This document shows, in pieces, positions 15,987 through 23,566 of a DNA stretch of 43,799 nucleotides. The notes beneath the pieces are model-generated. The model had not been told where the DNA came from. It saw only the letters and a list, made by a program, of their open reading frames with translations, and ran no database searches. Each line of letters opens with the position of its first letter. Positions within the stretch are counted from its first letter, which is position 1. The DNA lies in NCBI GenBank assembly GCA_022764085.1, contig JALERP010000116.1:1-43799 (forward strand), read 5' to 3'. The position numbers and the translations under genes were made by a program. This stretch comes from Prevotella sp. (GTDB lineage Bacteria; Bacteroidota; Bacteroidia; Bacteroidales; Bacteroidaceae).

Positions 15987-17006
15987 TCAATGCGCAATCT
16001 TGTCCTTCATTGATGGCGAGAACCACACTTTGTTTTCGCTCTTGTCGCCCGCAAGTATGAAGTAAACCATCAGTTCGGGATGACGTTCGAGCACAGCCTT
16101 TGCCTTGTCCAATCCCATCACCATAAACGCCGTGGCATAGGCGTCGGCGGTGGCGCAGTCATCGGCGATGACGGTGGAGGAGAGAATGTTGTGCTGTACG
16201 GGATAGCCAGTGGTGGGGTCGATGGTGTGTGCGTATTTCTTTCCGTTTTTGTAGTAAAAATTCCTGTAATTTCCGCTCGTTGCCATGGCCTTGTCGGTGA
16301 CGTTTATTATTGTCTGAATCTCCTGGTTTACATTGAGCGAGTCTTCGGTGGGCTTGGTGACTCCAATTTTCCATGGCAACCGTTTCTCGTTGATGCCTCG
16401 GATTACAATCTCCCCGCCAATCTCCACCATATAGTTGTCTATCCCTTTGTTTCTGAGATATTTGGCAACTATGTCGCAGCCATAACCTTTGGCTATGGAG
16501 CTACAGTCGAGCATGATGCGAGGGTCGTTTTTAGTGATATATCCATCCTTAAGGCTCACCTTCTTATATCCCACGAGAGCCTTAAGACTGTCCACCTCGT
16601 GGCGGTCGGGCATCTCGCCGTGCTTGAATCCAAAGCCCCATGCGTTAACAAGGGGGGCCACTGTAATGTCGAAAGCCCCATTTGTATTATCTGAAATTTT
16701 CATTGCAAGAGAAAATACCTCGGCAAACATTTTGTCCACGGCAATCTTCCTGTTTTGGTTGATGGCGGATATAATGGAATTCTTGTTGAATGGCGACAAC
16801 GACGCATCCACCTTGGCCAGTTCTGCCTCTATACCATCCTTTAGGTTCTTTTCGCTTTGGTATGTTATGTGATAAACCGTGCCGAAAACCATCCCCTTGT
16901 CGTGTTGGTAGGGGGTGGAGCGTTGTCTGCCCACGATGATTACCGTGCCCACGATGAGGAAGGTGAGGAAGGGCAGTTGCCATATTAGTCGCTTCTTGTT
17001 TTGCAT
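15987..17006 (-). CDS. apbE: FAD:protein FMN transferase (ApbE)
   Basis: The 339-residue protein has an N-terminal membrane anchor (about 8-26) and the ApbE domain. Visible motifs are FGTVYHITY, DASLSPFN, LDCSSIAKGYGCDIVA, VEIGGEIVIRG, AHTIDPTTGYPV and the metal-binding DDCATADAYATAFMVMG. It attaches FMN covalently to threonines of extracytoplasmic flavoproteins such as RnfG and NqrC subunits. No Rnf or Nqr genes lie in the window. A Crp-like regulator follows and the DUF6048/DUF6452 pair precedes. Confidence 0.95.
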   Translation of the reverse strand: MQNKKRLIWQLPFLTFLIVGTVIIVGRQRSTPYQHDKGMVFGTVYHITYQSEKNLKDGIEAELAKVDASLSPFNKNSIISAINQNRKIAVDKMFAEVFSLAMKISDNTNGAFDITVAPLVNAWGFGFKHGEMPDRHEVDSLKALVGYKKVSLKDGYITKNDPRIMLDCSSIAKGYGCDIVAKYLRNKGIDNYMVEIGGEIVIRGINEKRLPWKIGVTKPTEDSLNVNQEIQTIINVTDKAMATSGNYRNFYYKNGKKYAHTIDPTTGYPVQHNILSSTVIADDCATADAYATAFMVMGLDKAKAVLERHPELMVYFILAGDKSENKVWFSPSMKDKIAH

Positions 17007-17034
17007 TTGCTAAGTGTAAACAAATATCATCTTG

Positions 17035-17790
17035 CTAAATGTCAATAATCACGTTGAAGTTGGCACCGATGCGAGTGTCGCCGTATTTGCCGTATCCTGG
17101 TATATACCATGTGTTGCCCGCCGAGCAATCCTTGTGGCTGAGTCGTCGTTTGTATCTCACGTTCCATCCTGCATGAACAGGACCGAATAGCTTGGCTTTC
17201 AAGCCTATTACAATCTCCGCCCAATGCTGGTTGCATGTCTCTCCGTCAACGATAAATGTGGCGTCGTTGCCCCATATAGGGTCGGGCGAGGGCTTTCGCC
17301 ACATATCCACCTTATATGAAGTGAAAGCATACCTGAGACCTGCATATACGAAGTTTGGCGTGTGCTTTTGCTTGGCGAGGTTGATGTCGCATCCGATGCG
17401 GAAAAAAGGAGCCGATGTCTTGTAGTAGTTTCCTGTGACTATGTCATCATGTTTGGCACTGCCAAGTCCTATCTCCACCACAGGGAAGTATTGGTTGTGG
17501 AGATTTGCCTTGAGGGCAGCCTCGTATTCGCCGTAATCGCTCACTGCTCGCGCTATTGGGCCTGCTATGTCAACCGAAACCTGCAATCCCTGAAATAAAG
17601 CCACCGAGTCTTTCTGTATGGCAAAGAGTTTTCCCTGTGCCATTGTTTCATTGGCTGGGCATAGCAAGGCGGCCATGGCAGTCATTGTGGCTGTGCGTGC
17701 AAGTATGGCTGCCTTGGCTGTGCGTGCAATAGCCTTACCACTTCTTGAAATAAATCCTGAAATGCTTTTTTTCGGTATCATAATCGACAT
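17035..17790 (-). CDS. DUF6048 family outer-membrane-like protein
   Basis: The 251-residue product resembles the Bacteroidales DUF6048 family. After an Ala/Arg-rich leader, a signal-like hydrophobic segment ends near residue 51 (AALLCPANETMAQ). The remainder alternates polar and aromatic beta strands (FVYAGLRYAFTSYKVDM, HAGWNVRYKRRL) and ends in a hydrophobic strand with a final Ile, as in small beta barrels. Function is unknown. The 5' end overlaps the DUF6452 gene by 56 nt in another frame. ATG 17781 is an alternative start; an ATG near 17685 would avoid the overlap but leave no basic n-region. Confidence 0.8.
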   Translation of the reverse strand: MSIMIPKKSISGFISRSGKAIARTAKAAILARTATMTAMAALLCPANETMAQGKLFAIQKDSVALFQGLQVSVDIAGPIARAVSDYGEYEAALKANLHNQYFPVVEIGLGSAKHDDIVTGNYYKTSAPFFRIGCDINLAKQKHTPNFVYAGLRYAFTSYKVDMWRKPSPDPIWGNDATFIVDGETCNQHWAEIVIGLKAKLFGPVHAGWNVRYKRRLSHKDCSAGNTWYIPGYGKYGDTRIGANFNVIIDI

Positions 17791-18223
17791 TTGGGTTGTT
17801 GATTACTATGGAGTCGATGAAGTTGTGGGTGGTTTCAACCGACGTGATGGTGTGAAAATAGGCAACCTGGCAATCTACCGACTCAAATCGCGGCATATTG
17901 AGCTTGTTGATGCGAATTTCATCCATAATCCATTGTGTGTCATCGCCTTGCGGTTTCAGTCCGAAGTAGAATGTGTCGCAGGGGTTGACATAGCTTATGG
18001 GGAGGCTGAAGCCAGTAAGCCCCACGCCGCGGTTGAAGATGACGGTGTCCTCTCCAGCCGCGGTGAAGGTTAGTACGCTGAGCGTGTCGTGCAGAGTGTC
18101 CTTGGTGCCGTCGGCCTTGTAGATCGCATAGTTGGTGTAAACCGAGTTTTGCACGGGGCAGTCGATTGACGAACAAGCGCAAGCCGTGATGGCAGCGAGG
18201 GCAGCCAGCATTATTTTCCGCAT
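17735..18223 (-). CDS. DUF6452 family lipoprotein
   Basis: The 162-residue protein has a lipoprotein signal ending in TACACSS, with the lipobox Cys near residue 15-17. It matches the Bacteroidales DUF6452 family, usually encoded beside DUF6048 as here. The mature part is probably a beta-sandwich (DTLSVLTFTAAGEDTVIFN). Function is unknown. The start is firm: AGGAGG lies 7 nt upstream of ATG 18223, one of the strongest Shine-Dalgarno sites in the window. The gene begins 13 nt inside the 3' end of the glycosyltransferase gene. Confidence 0.82.
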   Translation of the reverse strand: MRKIMLAALAAITACACSSIDCPVQNSVYTNYAIYKADGTKDTLHDTLSVLTFTAAGEDTVIFNRGVGLTGFSLPISYVNPCDTFYFGLKPQGDDTQWIMDEIRINKLNMPRFESVDCQVAYFHTITSVETTHNFIDSIVINNPNVDYDTEKKHFRIYFKKW

Positions 18224-19173
18224 CTTATTTCCTCCTCTATCTGATAGTCATTGCGGGCACTTGACGAGCGGCTCACCAGGTCGCCGATGAATCCGGTGAG
18301 GAAGAGCTGGGTGCCTATCATCATCATTGTCAGCGAGATATAGAAATAGGGCGAGTCGGTTACGAGTCTCTGCTTGATGCCGTTGGCAAGGCAGTATAGC
18401 TTGTCGGCACCAAGTATGAACGCCGAAATGAATCCGATGAGGAACATGATGGTGCCGAGGAATCCGAAGACGTGCATCGGCTTGCGGCCGAAGCTGCTCA
18501 GGAACCACAGTGTGATGAGGTCGAGATAGCCGTTGAAGAATCTGTTCAAGCCGAACTTCGACGAGCCATACTTGCGTGCCTGATGGTGAACAACCTTCTC
18601 GCCGATTTTGTCGAATCCGGCGTTCTTGGCGAGATAGGGTATATATCGGTGCATTTCGCCGTACACCTCGATGTTCTTTATTACATCCTTGCGGTAGGCC
18701 TTAAGTCCGCAGTTGAAGTCGTGCAGGTTTTTGATGCCGCTGATTTTGCGCGCCGTGGCGTTGAAGAGCTTTGTGGGAATGGTCTTCGACAGCGGGTCGT
18801 ATCTCTTCTGCTTGTATCCTGAGACAAGGTCGTAGCCGTCTTCCACAATCATCTTGTAGAGGCCGGGTATCTCGTCGGGTGAGTCCTGCAAGTCGGCGTC
18901 CATGGTGATGACCACGTTGCCCTGAGCCTGTTTGAATCCGCAGTAGAGGGCAGGACTCTTGCCGTAGTTGCGTCTGAATTTTATGCCCTTCACATGTTCG
19001 GATTCCTTGCCCAGCCTCTGTATCACGTCCCACGAGTGGTCGGTGGAGCCGTCGTTGACGAATATTACCTCGAATGTGAATCCGTTGGCGTTCATCACCT
19101 TCTCAATCCATGAGTAGAGTTCGGGCAGGGATTCCTCCTCGTTGAAGAGTGGTATGATTACTGATATGTCCAT
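18211..19173 (-). CDS. GT2 family glycosyltransferase (DPM1/GtrB-like)
   Basis: From ATG 19173 the product has 320 residues, starting MDISVIIPLFNEEESLPELY. The GT-A core holds VNDGSTDHSWD and the metal-binding DADLQD (about 95-100). Two C-terminal membrane helices (about 232-255 and 270-300) mark the polyprenyl-phosphate glycosyltransferase type, which transfers a sugar to undecaprenyl phosphate at the inner membrane. The sugar is unknown. An earlier in-frame ATG at 19233 would add residues from the repeat region and is unlikely. Its 3' end overlaps the DUF6452 gene by 13 nt. Confidence 0.93.
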   Translation of the reverse strand: MDISVIIPLFNEEESLPELYSWIEKVMNANGFTFEVIFVNDGSTDHSWDVIQRLGKESEHVKGIKFRRNYGKSPALYCGFKQAQGNVVITMDADLQDSPDEIPGLYKMIVEDGYDLVSGYKQKRYDPLSKTIPTKLFNATARKISGIKNLHDFNCGLKAYRKDVIKNIEVYGEMHRYIPYLAKNAGFDKIGEKVVHHQARKYGSSKFGLNRFFNGYLDLITLWFLSSFGRKPMHVFGFLGTIMFLIGFISAFILGADKLYCLANGIKQRLVTDSPYFYISLTMMMIGTQLFLTGFIGDLVSRSSSARNDYQIEEEIRCGK

Positions 19174-19197
19174 TTTTATTAGTCGAAAAGTAAACAA

Positions 19198-19280
19198 GTT
19201 GACGAGTTGACAAGCTGATTGTCCGTATAACAAGTGTATTTAAGTCACCTTGTTAACTATTCAACTGTCAACTCGTCAAC
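19198..19280. repeat. Inverted repeat GTTGACGAGTTGACA
   Basis: GTTGACGAGTTGACA (19198-19212) is matched 15 of 15 by its reverse complement TGTCAACTCGTCAAC (19266-19280). The 53-nt interior contains TTGTTAAC-like sequence. The structure fills the gap between the glucokinase stop and the glycosyltransferase start and could act as a terminator-like hairpin. Confidence 0.85.
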
Positions 19281-19285
19281 TATAA

Positions 19286-20269
19286 CTACTGTATTTCCCA
19301 TCCTATGGCACTTGCTCCGAGCACTGCAGCCGACGCACCGTCGAGACCGCTTACGAGGAACTGTGCCTTGTCTTTGAAGATGTTGAGCACGTGGTCGTTG
19401 TATGCCTTCTTGATGGGGTTCATGATGAGGTCGCCGGCCTTTACGAGTCCTCCGAAGAAGATGAAAGCCTCCGGGCTTGAGAAAGCCGCGAAATCTGCGC
19501 AGGCCTCGCCGAGCATCTTGCCAGTGAACTCGAAGATGTCATTGGCTACCTTGTCGCCCTTGTCTGCGGCAATGCTCACGTCGAGCGACGTGATGTCTTC
19601 GGGCTTCATGTCGCGCAGCAACGATGGCTCAGTGGTTTTCTCAAGAATCTCGCGGGCAGTGCGTGCCACGCCTGTGGCAGAGCAGTAGGCCTCGAGGCAT
19701 CCTGTACGCCCGCATCCGCAGGGGCGGCCTTCAGCCCCTCTCACCATAGTGACGTGTCCCAGCTCACCGGCGAATCCGTCATGCCCATAGACGAGCTGTC
19801 CGTTCACCACGATTCCCGACCCCACGCCAGTGCCGAGTGTGATGACGATGAAGTTCTTCATGCCTCGTGCCACTCCGTAGGCCATCTCGCCGATGGCAGC
19901 CGCGTTGGCGTCGTTGGTGATTGCCACGGGTATTCCTCCGAGGCGGTCGGAGAACATCTTGGCCAGTGGCACCACGCCTTTTCCCCATGCGAGGTTAGGG
20001 GCGTGCTCGATGTTGCCTGTATAGTAGTTGGCGTTGGGTGCTCCTATACCCATGGCCTTGATGTTGCCAATACCTCCTACTTGGTCGATGATAATCTGCA
20101 AAGCGTCAACGGCTGCGTTGACGTAAGCCTCGCTTGTTTGATATCCCTGCGTCTTGATGGCTGTTGTGGCCTTGATGTCGCCACGGCTGTCAACGATGCC
20201 GAAAACGGAGTTAGTTCCTCCTAAGTCCAAGCCAATTACGTATGGCTTCATTGTTGATTGATTGTTCAT
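19286..20269 (-). CDS. glcK: ROK family glucokinase
   Basis: From ATG 20269 the product has 327 residues. It has the ATP-binding GLDLGGTNSVFG (about 12-23), GTGVGSGIVVNGQLV, the ROK signature with GELGH, and the zinc motif PCGCGRTGCLEAYCSA. These mark a sugar kinase rather than a ROK repressor, as no N-terminal HTH is present. Substrate is most likely glucose, by family. ATG 20251 is a second possible start (MKPYVIGLDLGG). An upstream frame to 20347 crosses the promoter and is rejected. Confidence 0.92.
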   Translation of the reverse strand: MNNQSTMKPYVIGLDLGGTNSVFGIVDSRGDIKATTAIKTQGYQTSEAYVNAAVDALQIIIDQVGGIGNIKAMGIGAPNANYYTGNIEHAPNLAWGKGVVPLAKMFSDRLGGIPVAITNDANAAAIGEMAYGVARGMKNFIVITLGTGVGSGIVVNGQLVYGHDGFAGELGHVTMVRGAEGRPCGCGRTGCLEAYCSATGVARTAREILEKTTEPSLLRDMKPEDITSLDVSIAADKGDKVANDIFEFTGKMLGEACADFAAFSSPEAFIFFGGLVKAGDLIMNPIKKAYNDHVLNIFKDKAQFLVSGLDGASAAVLGASAIGWEIQ

Positions 20270-20308
20270 TTTTATCTGTTTTTTTAAATTATTGTCGTTT
20301 TCAGAGGG

Positions 20309-20339
20309 CAAAGTTAGGAAAAAACTGCGATAAAACAAA
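20309..20339 (-). promoter_or_regulatory. Promoter for glucokinase
   Basis: Minus-strand TTTG (20339-20336), a 19-nt spacer and TAACTTTG (20316-20309). The element ends 39 nt before ATG 20269. Confidence 0.7.
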
Positions 20340-20355
20340 AAAAACATCGAAAAAA

Positions 20356-20387
20356 CTTGTATATTTCGCCAAAATTTAGCAATTTTG
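20356..20387 (+). promoter_or_regulatory. Promoter for the LysE-type gene
   Basis: CTTG (20356-20359), 20 nt, CAATTTTG (20380-20387): one base off in each element. The chosen ATG (20396) begins only 8 nt after it. Confidence 0.55.
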
Positions 20388-20395
20388 CACTCGCT

Positions 20396-21061
20396 ATGGC
20401 ATTTCAGATACAGATAGATATACTAAATTTCATCTCCAAGGGTATGCTGATTGGCATTATTGCCTCGGCTCCGATGGGACCTGTTGGGGTGTTGTGTGTG
20501 CAGCGCACGCTCAACAAGGGCAGGTGGTACGGATTCGTCACCGGGATAGGTGCGGCGGTAAGCGACATGATTTATGCCGCAATAGCCGGATTCGGTATGA
20601 GTTTTGTGATGGACTTCCTCGGCAACCAGCAGACGAGGATGTATCTCCAGATAGTGGGAAGCATATTGTTGTTTGCATTCGGGCTTTTCACGTGGCGTTC
20701 CGACCCCACCAAGAAGATTCATCAGTCGGGCAACAGCAAGGGTACACTATGGCATAACGGTGTGACTGCTTTTTTGGTCACATTCTCCAATCCACTTATC
20801 ATCTTCCTTTTCCTGGCATGCTTTGCGCAGTTTGCCTTTGTCATGCCCAATCATCCTTTTGAGATGTTGGTGGGATTTGCCAGTATAGTGGGAGGAGCGC
20901 TTGTGTGGTGGTATGGGCTTACGTGGCTCATCGACAAGGTAAGGGGCAAGTTTGACTCCAACGGCATAAAGCTTATTAATCAGATAATCGGTGCAATAGT
21001 GATGCTATGCTCGGTGCTTATGCTACTGGGAACCGTCACCAATCTCTACCGCTTCTTTTAA
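20396..21061 (+). CDS. LysE family amino-acid exporter-like protein
   Basis: The 221-residue protein has about six membrane helices and the LysE-family N-terminal motif SAPMGPVGVLCVQRTLNKGRW (as in PPGP of RhtB/LysE). It is predicted to export amino acids or related metabolites; the substrate is unknown. The start at 20396 gives an N-terminus like relatives, with about 16 residues before GMLIG. Because the promoter ends 8 nt upstream, the message would be nearly leaderless; ATG 20444 (Met17) is the alternative. DUF4924 follows after a 44-nt repeat-like gap. Confidence 0.88.
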   Translation: MAFQIQIDILNFISKGMLIGIIASAPMGPVGVLCVQRTLNKGRWYGFVTGIGAAVSDMIYAAIAGFGMSFVMDFLGNQQTRMYLQIVGSILLFAFGLFTWRSDPTKKIHQSGNSKGTLWHNGVTAFLVTFSNPLIIFLFLACFAQFAFVMPNHPFEMLVGFASIVGGALVWWYGLTWLIDKVRGKFDSNGIKLINQIIGAIVMLCSVLMLLGTVTNLYRFF

Positions 21062-21100
21062 TTCTTAATTCCCAAATTTTTAATTTTTAATTCTCAATTA
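21061..21100 (-). repeat. Reverse-oriented GGAATTA-type repeat
   Basis: ATTCTTAATTCCCAAATTTT and following AT-rich sequence read on the minus strand as a degenerate GGAATTA/GAATTAAGAATT array. It fills the gap between the LysE stop and the DUF4924 start. Confidence 0.5.
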
Positions 21101-21105
21101 TAATA

Positions 21106-21648
21106 ATGTATATCGCCGACGAACTAAGGAAGAAGAACATCGCGGAATATCTTTTATATATGTGGCAGGTGGAGGACACCATACGTGCTTTCGGCTGCCA
21201 GTTGTCGAGGATAAGACGCGAATATATATCACAGTTTGACTATACCGACGAGCAGAAGGATGAGGAGACCGACTGGTATGGCAACCTCATCAGGATGATG
21301 AACGAGGAGGGATGCCGCGAGAAGGGGCATCTCACCATCAACAAGGTGACGCTGTGGAACTTGGAGGAGTTGCACCGCAAGTTGCTCGACTCCACCAATT
21401 TCCCGTTCTACAATGCTGCTTATTATAAGGTGCTGCCGTTTATTGTGGAGCTGCGCAACCGTGGTGTGGATAAGAGTGAGGACGAGATAGAGACATGTTT
21501 TAACTCCCTCTACGGTGTGATGATGCTGAGGTTGCAGAAGAAGGAGATAAGTCAGCAGACGCTGCATGCGGTGAAGGAGATTAGCTCTTTCATCGGTATG
21601 CTCAACGACTACTATCTCAAGGACAGGGATGAGCCGCTGGAGTTTTAA
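21106..21648 (+). CDS. DUF4924 family protein
   Basis: The 180-residue soluble, helical protein matches DUF4924, found in Bacteroidales. It starts MYIADELRKKNIAEYLLYMWQ and contains VEDTIRAFGC and a C-terminal SSFIGMLNDYYLKD. No catalytic motif is recognisable and the function is unknown. It follows the LysE-like gene by 44 nt. Downstream, repeat copy B fills the 316-nt gap to rmlD. Confidence 0.85.
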   Translation: MYIADELRKKNIAEYLLYMWQVEDTIRAFGCQLSRIRREYISQFDYTDEQKDEETDWYGNLIRMMNEEGCREKGHLTINKVTLWNLEELHRKLLDSTNFPFYNAAYYKVLPFIVELRNRGVDKSEDEIETCFNSLYGVMMLRLQKKEISQQTLHAVKEISSFIGMLNDYYLKDRDEPLEF

Positions 21649-21651
21649 TCC

Positions 21652-21932
21652 ACTGATAGGTTTTTTTAAGACCACAGATAGTTTTTTTTAAAGACCACAG
21701 ATGTTTTTTAAAAGACCACAGATTAGCACAGATTGGCACAGATTAAGAGCCTTTGGCTCTGATTAGGTTGATTATTGATGATTGATTGATGATTATAATC
21801 TGTGATAATCTCTGGACAAAAAGGAAAATCTGTGATAATCAAAATATCTTTAGATATTAAAAAATCTGTGTTAATCTGTGATAATCTGTGGACAATAAAA
21901 ACATCAGTGGAGATAAAAAACATCAGTGGAAA
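21652..21932 (+). repeat. ACAGATT/TCTGTG intergenic element, copy B
   Basis: The copy starts 4 nt after the DUF4924 stop. In order it has several ACCACAGAT units, the hairpin AGAGCC-TTT-GGCTCT (21746-21760), and an AT-rich GATTGATGATT stretch. ATAATCTGTGATAATC follows, then a small hairpin around AATATCTTTAGATATT (21843-21858) and TCTGTGTTAATCTGTGATAATC. It ends in TGTGGACAATAAAAACATCAG-like units (two to three), about 33 nt before the rmlD ATG. Confidence 0.88.
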
Positions 21933-21964
21933 GAAAAGATTGGAAATAATAAAAGGAAAAGACT

Positions 21965-22813
21965 ATGAATATATTGATTACAGGCTGTAACGGCCAATTG
22001 GGAAACGAGATGCAGCTGCTGGAGAAAGAGAATCCGCAGCATACATACTTTAATACAGATGTTGCCGAACTCGACATCACCGACCAACAGGCCATAGAGG
22101 ATTTCGTGGCCAAGAACGAGATTGACGGTATAGTCAACTGTGCTGCTTACACTGCCGTGGACAAGGCAGAGACAAACAAGGAACTCTGTACGTCACTAAA
22201 TACAGTGGCCCCGGTTTATCTCGCCGCTGCCGTTGAGAAACGCGGTGGATGGATTGTACAGGTGTCCACCGACTATGTGTTCAATGGAAAGGGGCATACT
22301 CCATATCGTGAGGAAGACACTCCCTCGCCCGACAGTGTATATGGCAGCACGAAGCTCGCCGGGGAGCTGGGCGTGTCGAAGTTCTGCAAGCGTGCGATGA
22401 TTATCCGCACGGCATGGCTATACAGCACCTTCGGAAATAACTTCGTGAAGACGATGATTCGTCTGGGCAACGAGAAGCAGGAACTGGGGGTTATTTTCGA
22501 CCAGGTAGGCACCCCGACCTATGCCGGCGACCTTGCTGCAGCCATTATGACTGCCATCAACAAGGGTATTGTCCCCGGAGTGTATCATTTCAGCAATGAG
22601 GGTGTCATCAGTTGGTATGACTTCACCAAGGCCATTCACCGCATTGCCGGAATTACCACATGTCATGTGCGACCGTTGCACACCGCCGAGTATCCCACTC
22701 CCGCCAACCGTCCCGCCTACAGTGTTTTGGACAAGACCAAGATCAAGCAGACCTACGGTATAGAGATTCCCTACTGGGAGGAGTCGCTGGAGAAGTGCAT
22801 CAAGAAGTTGTGA
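21965..22813 (+). CDS. rmlD: dTDP-4-dehydrorhamnose reductase
   Basis: The 282-residue protein is a short-chain dehydrogenase of the RmlD type. It has the nucleotide-binding ITGCNGQLGNEM (about 5-16), NCAAYTAVDKAE, VSTDYVFNG and the catalytic YGSTK. It makes dTDP-L-rhamnose, the last step of rhamnose precursor synthesis. rmlA, rmlB and rmlC are not in the window. AAAGGA precedes the ATG at a suitable distance. The next gene starts 1 nt after its stop. Confidence 0.95.
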   Translation: MNILITGCNGQLGNEMQLLEKENPQHTYFNTDVAELDITDQQAIEDFVAKNEIDGIVNCAAYTAVDKAETNKELCTSLNTVAPVYLAAAVEKRGGWIVQVSTDYVFNGKGHTPYREEDTPSPDSVYGSTKLAGELGVSKFCKRAMIIRTAWLYSTFGNNFVKTMIRLGNEKQELGVIFDQVGTPTYAGDLAAAIMTAINKGIVPGVYHFSNEGVISWYDFTKAIHRIAGITTCHVRPLHTAEYPTPANRPAYSVLDKTKIKQTYGIEIPYWEESLEKCIKKL

Positions 22814-22814
22814 A

Positions 22815-23195
22815 ATGAGTGGTTGGGGTAATCTGAATGATGATGAAACCTATAAGATAATTGGTGCAGCCATGAGGGTTCATCGGTATTTTGGTCCTGG
22901 TTTCTTGGAAGCTGTATATGGGGATGCTCTTGAAGTAGAATTACAGAAAGCTGGCATTCCTTATGAAAGAGAAAAAGAGATTAGGATATTATACCAGGGA
23001 ATAGAATTGGGGCACAAATTTTCTGCAGATTTCTTATGCTACGGTAGTATTATCGTAGAGCTTAAGGCTGTTGATCAGATTAACGGGAAACATAAGTCAC
23101 AAATACTTCATTATTTGAAGGCTACGGGATTTAGAAGAGGACTACTGATTAATTTTGGTGAAAATAGTCTTGTGACAGAGAGATTTGTTTTATAG
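22815..23195 (+). CDS. GxxExxY protein (PD-(D/E)XK-like)
   Basis: The 126-residue protein has the name-giving motif G29-x-x-E32-x-x-Y35 in GPGFLEAVY. A nuclease-like core follows: Asp72 in SADFLCY, then Glu82 and Lys84 in VELK. This fits the small PD-(D/E)XK-related GxxExxY family, whose function is unknown. Its codons are visibly more A/T-rich than those of rmlD and prfC, and it sits directly against repeat copy C, both suggesting later acquisition. Its ATG is 1 nt after the rmlD stop, so it probably relies on rmlD for expression. Confidence 0.87.
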   Translation: MSGWGNLNDDETYKIIGAAMRVHRYFGPGFLEAVYGDALEVELQKAGIPYEREKEIRILYQGIELGHKFSADFLCYGSIIVELKAVDQINGKHKSQILHYLKATGFRRGLLINFGENSLVTERFVL

Positions 23196-23560
23196 GTCAC
23201 AGACAGGTTTTTTATAGACCACAGACAGTTTTTTTTATAGACCACAGATTAACACAGATTAGCACAGATTAAGAGCCAAAGGCTCTGATTATTGATGATT
23301 ATTATTGATTATTGATGATTATTATTGATTATTGATGATTATTATTGATGATTATTATTGATGATTGATAGATGATTATAATCTGTGATAATTATAACAA
23401 AGTTATAAAAAAATCTGTGTTAATCTGTGATAATCTGTGGACAAAAAAACTCTGTAGACAAAAAAGAAAATCTGTGGACAAAAAAACTCTGTGGACAAAA
23501 AAGAAAATCTGTGGACAAAAAAACTCAGAGGACATTAAATATTTATCTGTGGATAAAAAA
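23196..23560 (+). repeat. ACAGATT/TCTGTG intergenic element, copy C
   Basis: This is the longest copy. It starts right after the GxxExxY stop with GACCACAGA units, then AACACAGATTAGCACAGATT and the hairpin AGAGCC-AAA-GGCTCT (23272-23286). An ATTATTGATG tandem (to about 23376) and TCTGTGTTAATCTGTGATAATC follow. It closes with about seven TGTGGACAAAAAA-type units, partly as a 37-nt composite repeat, ending at the prfC ribosome-binding region. Translating the tail in frame with prfC would add a false 65-residue N-terminus. Confidence 0.88.
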
Positions 23561-23566
23561 GAAGAT

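Noticed and set aside
23372..23566. 65-residue N-terminal extension of RF3
   Set aside because: It is encoded by repeat copy C; RF3 normally has about 525 residues and begins at the chosen ATG.
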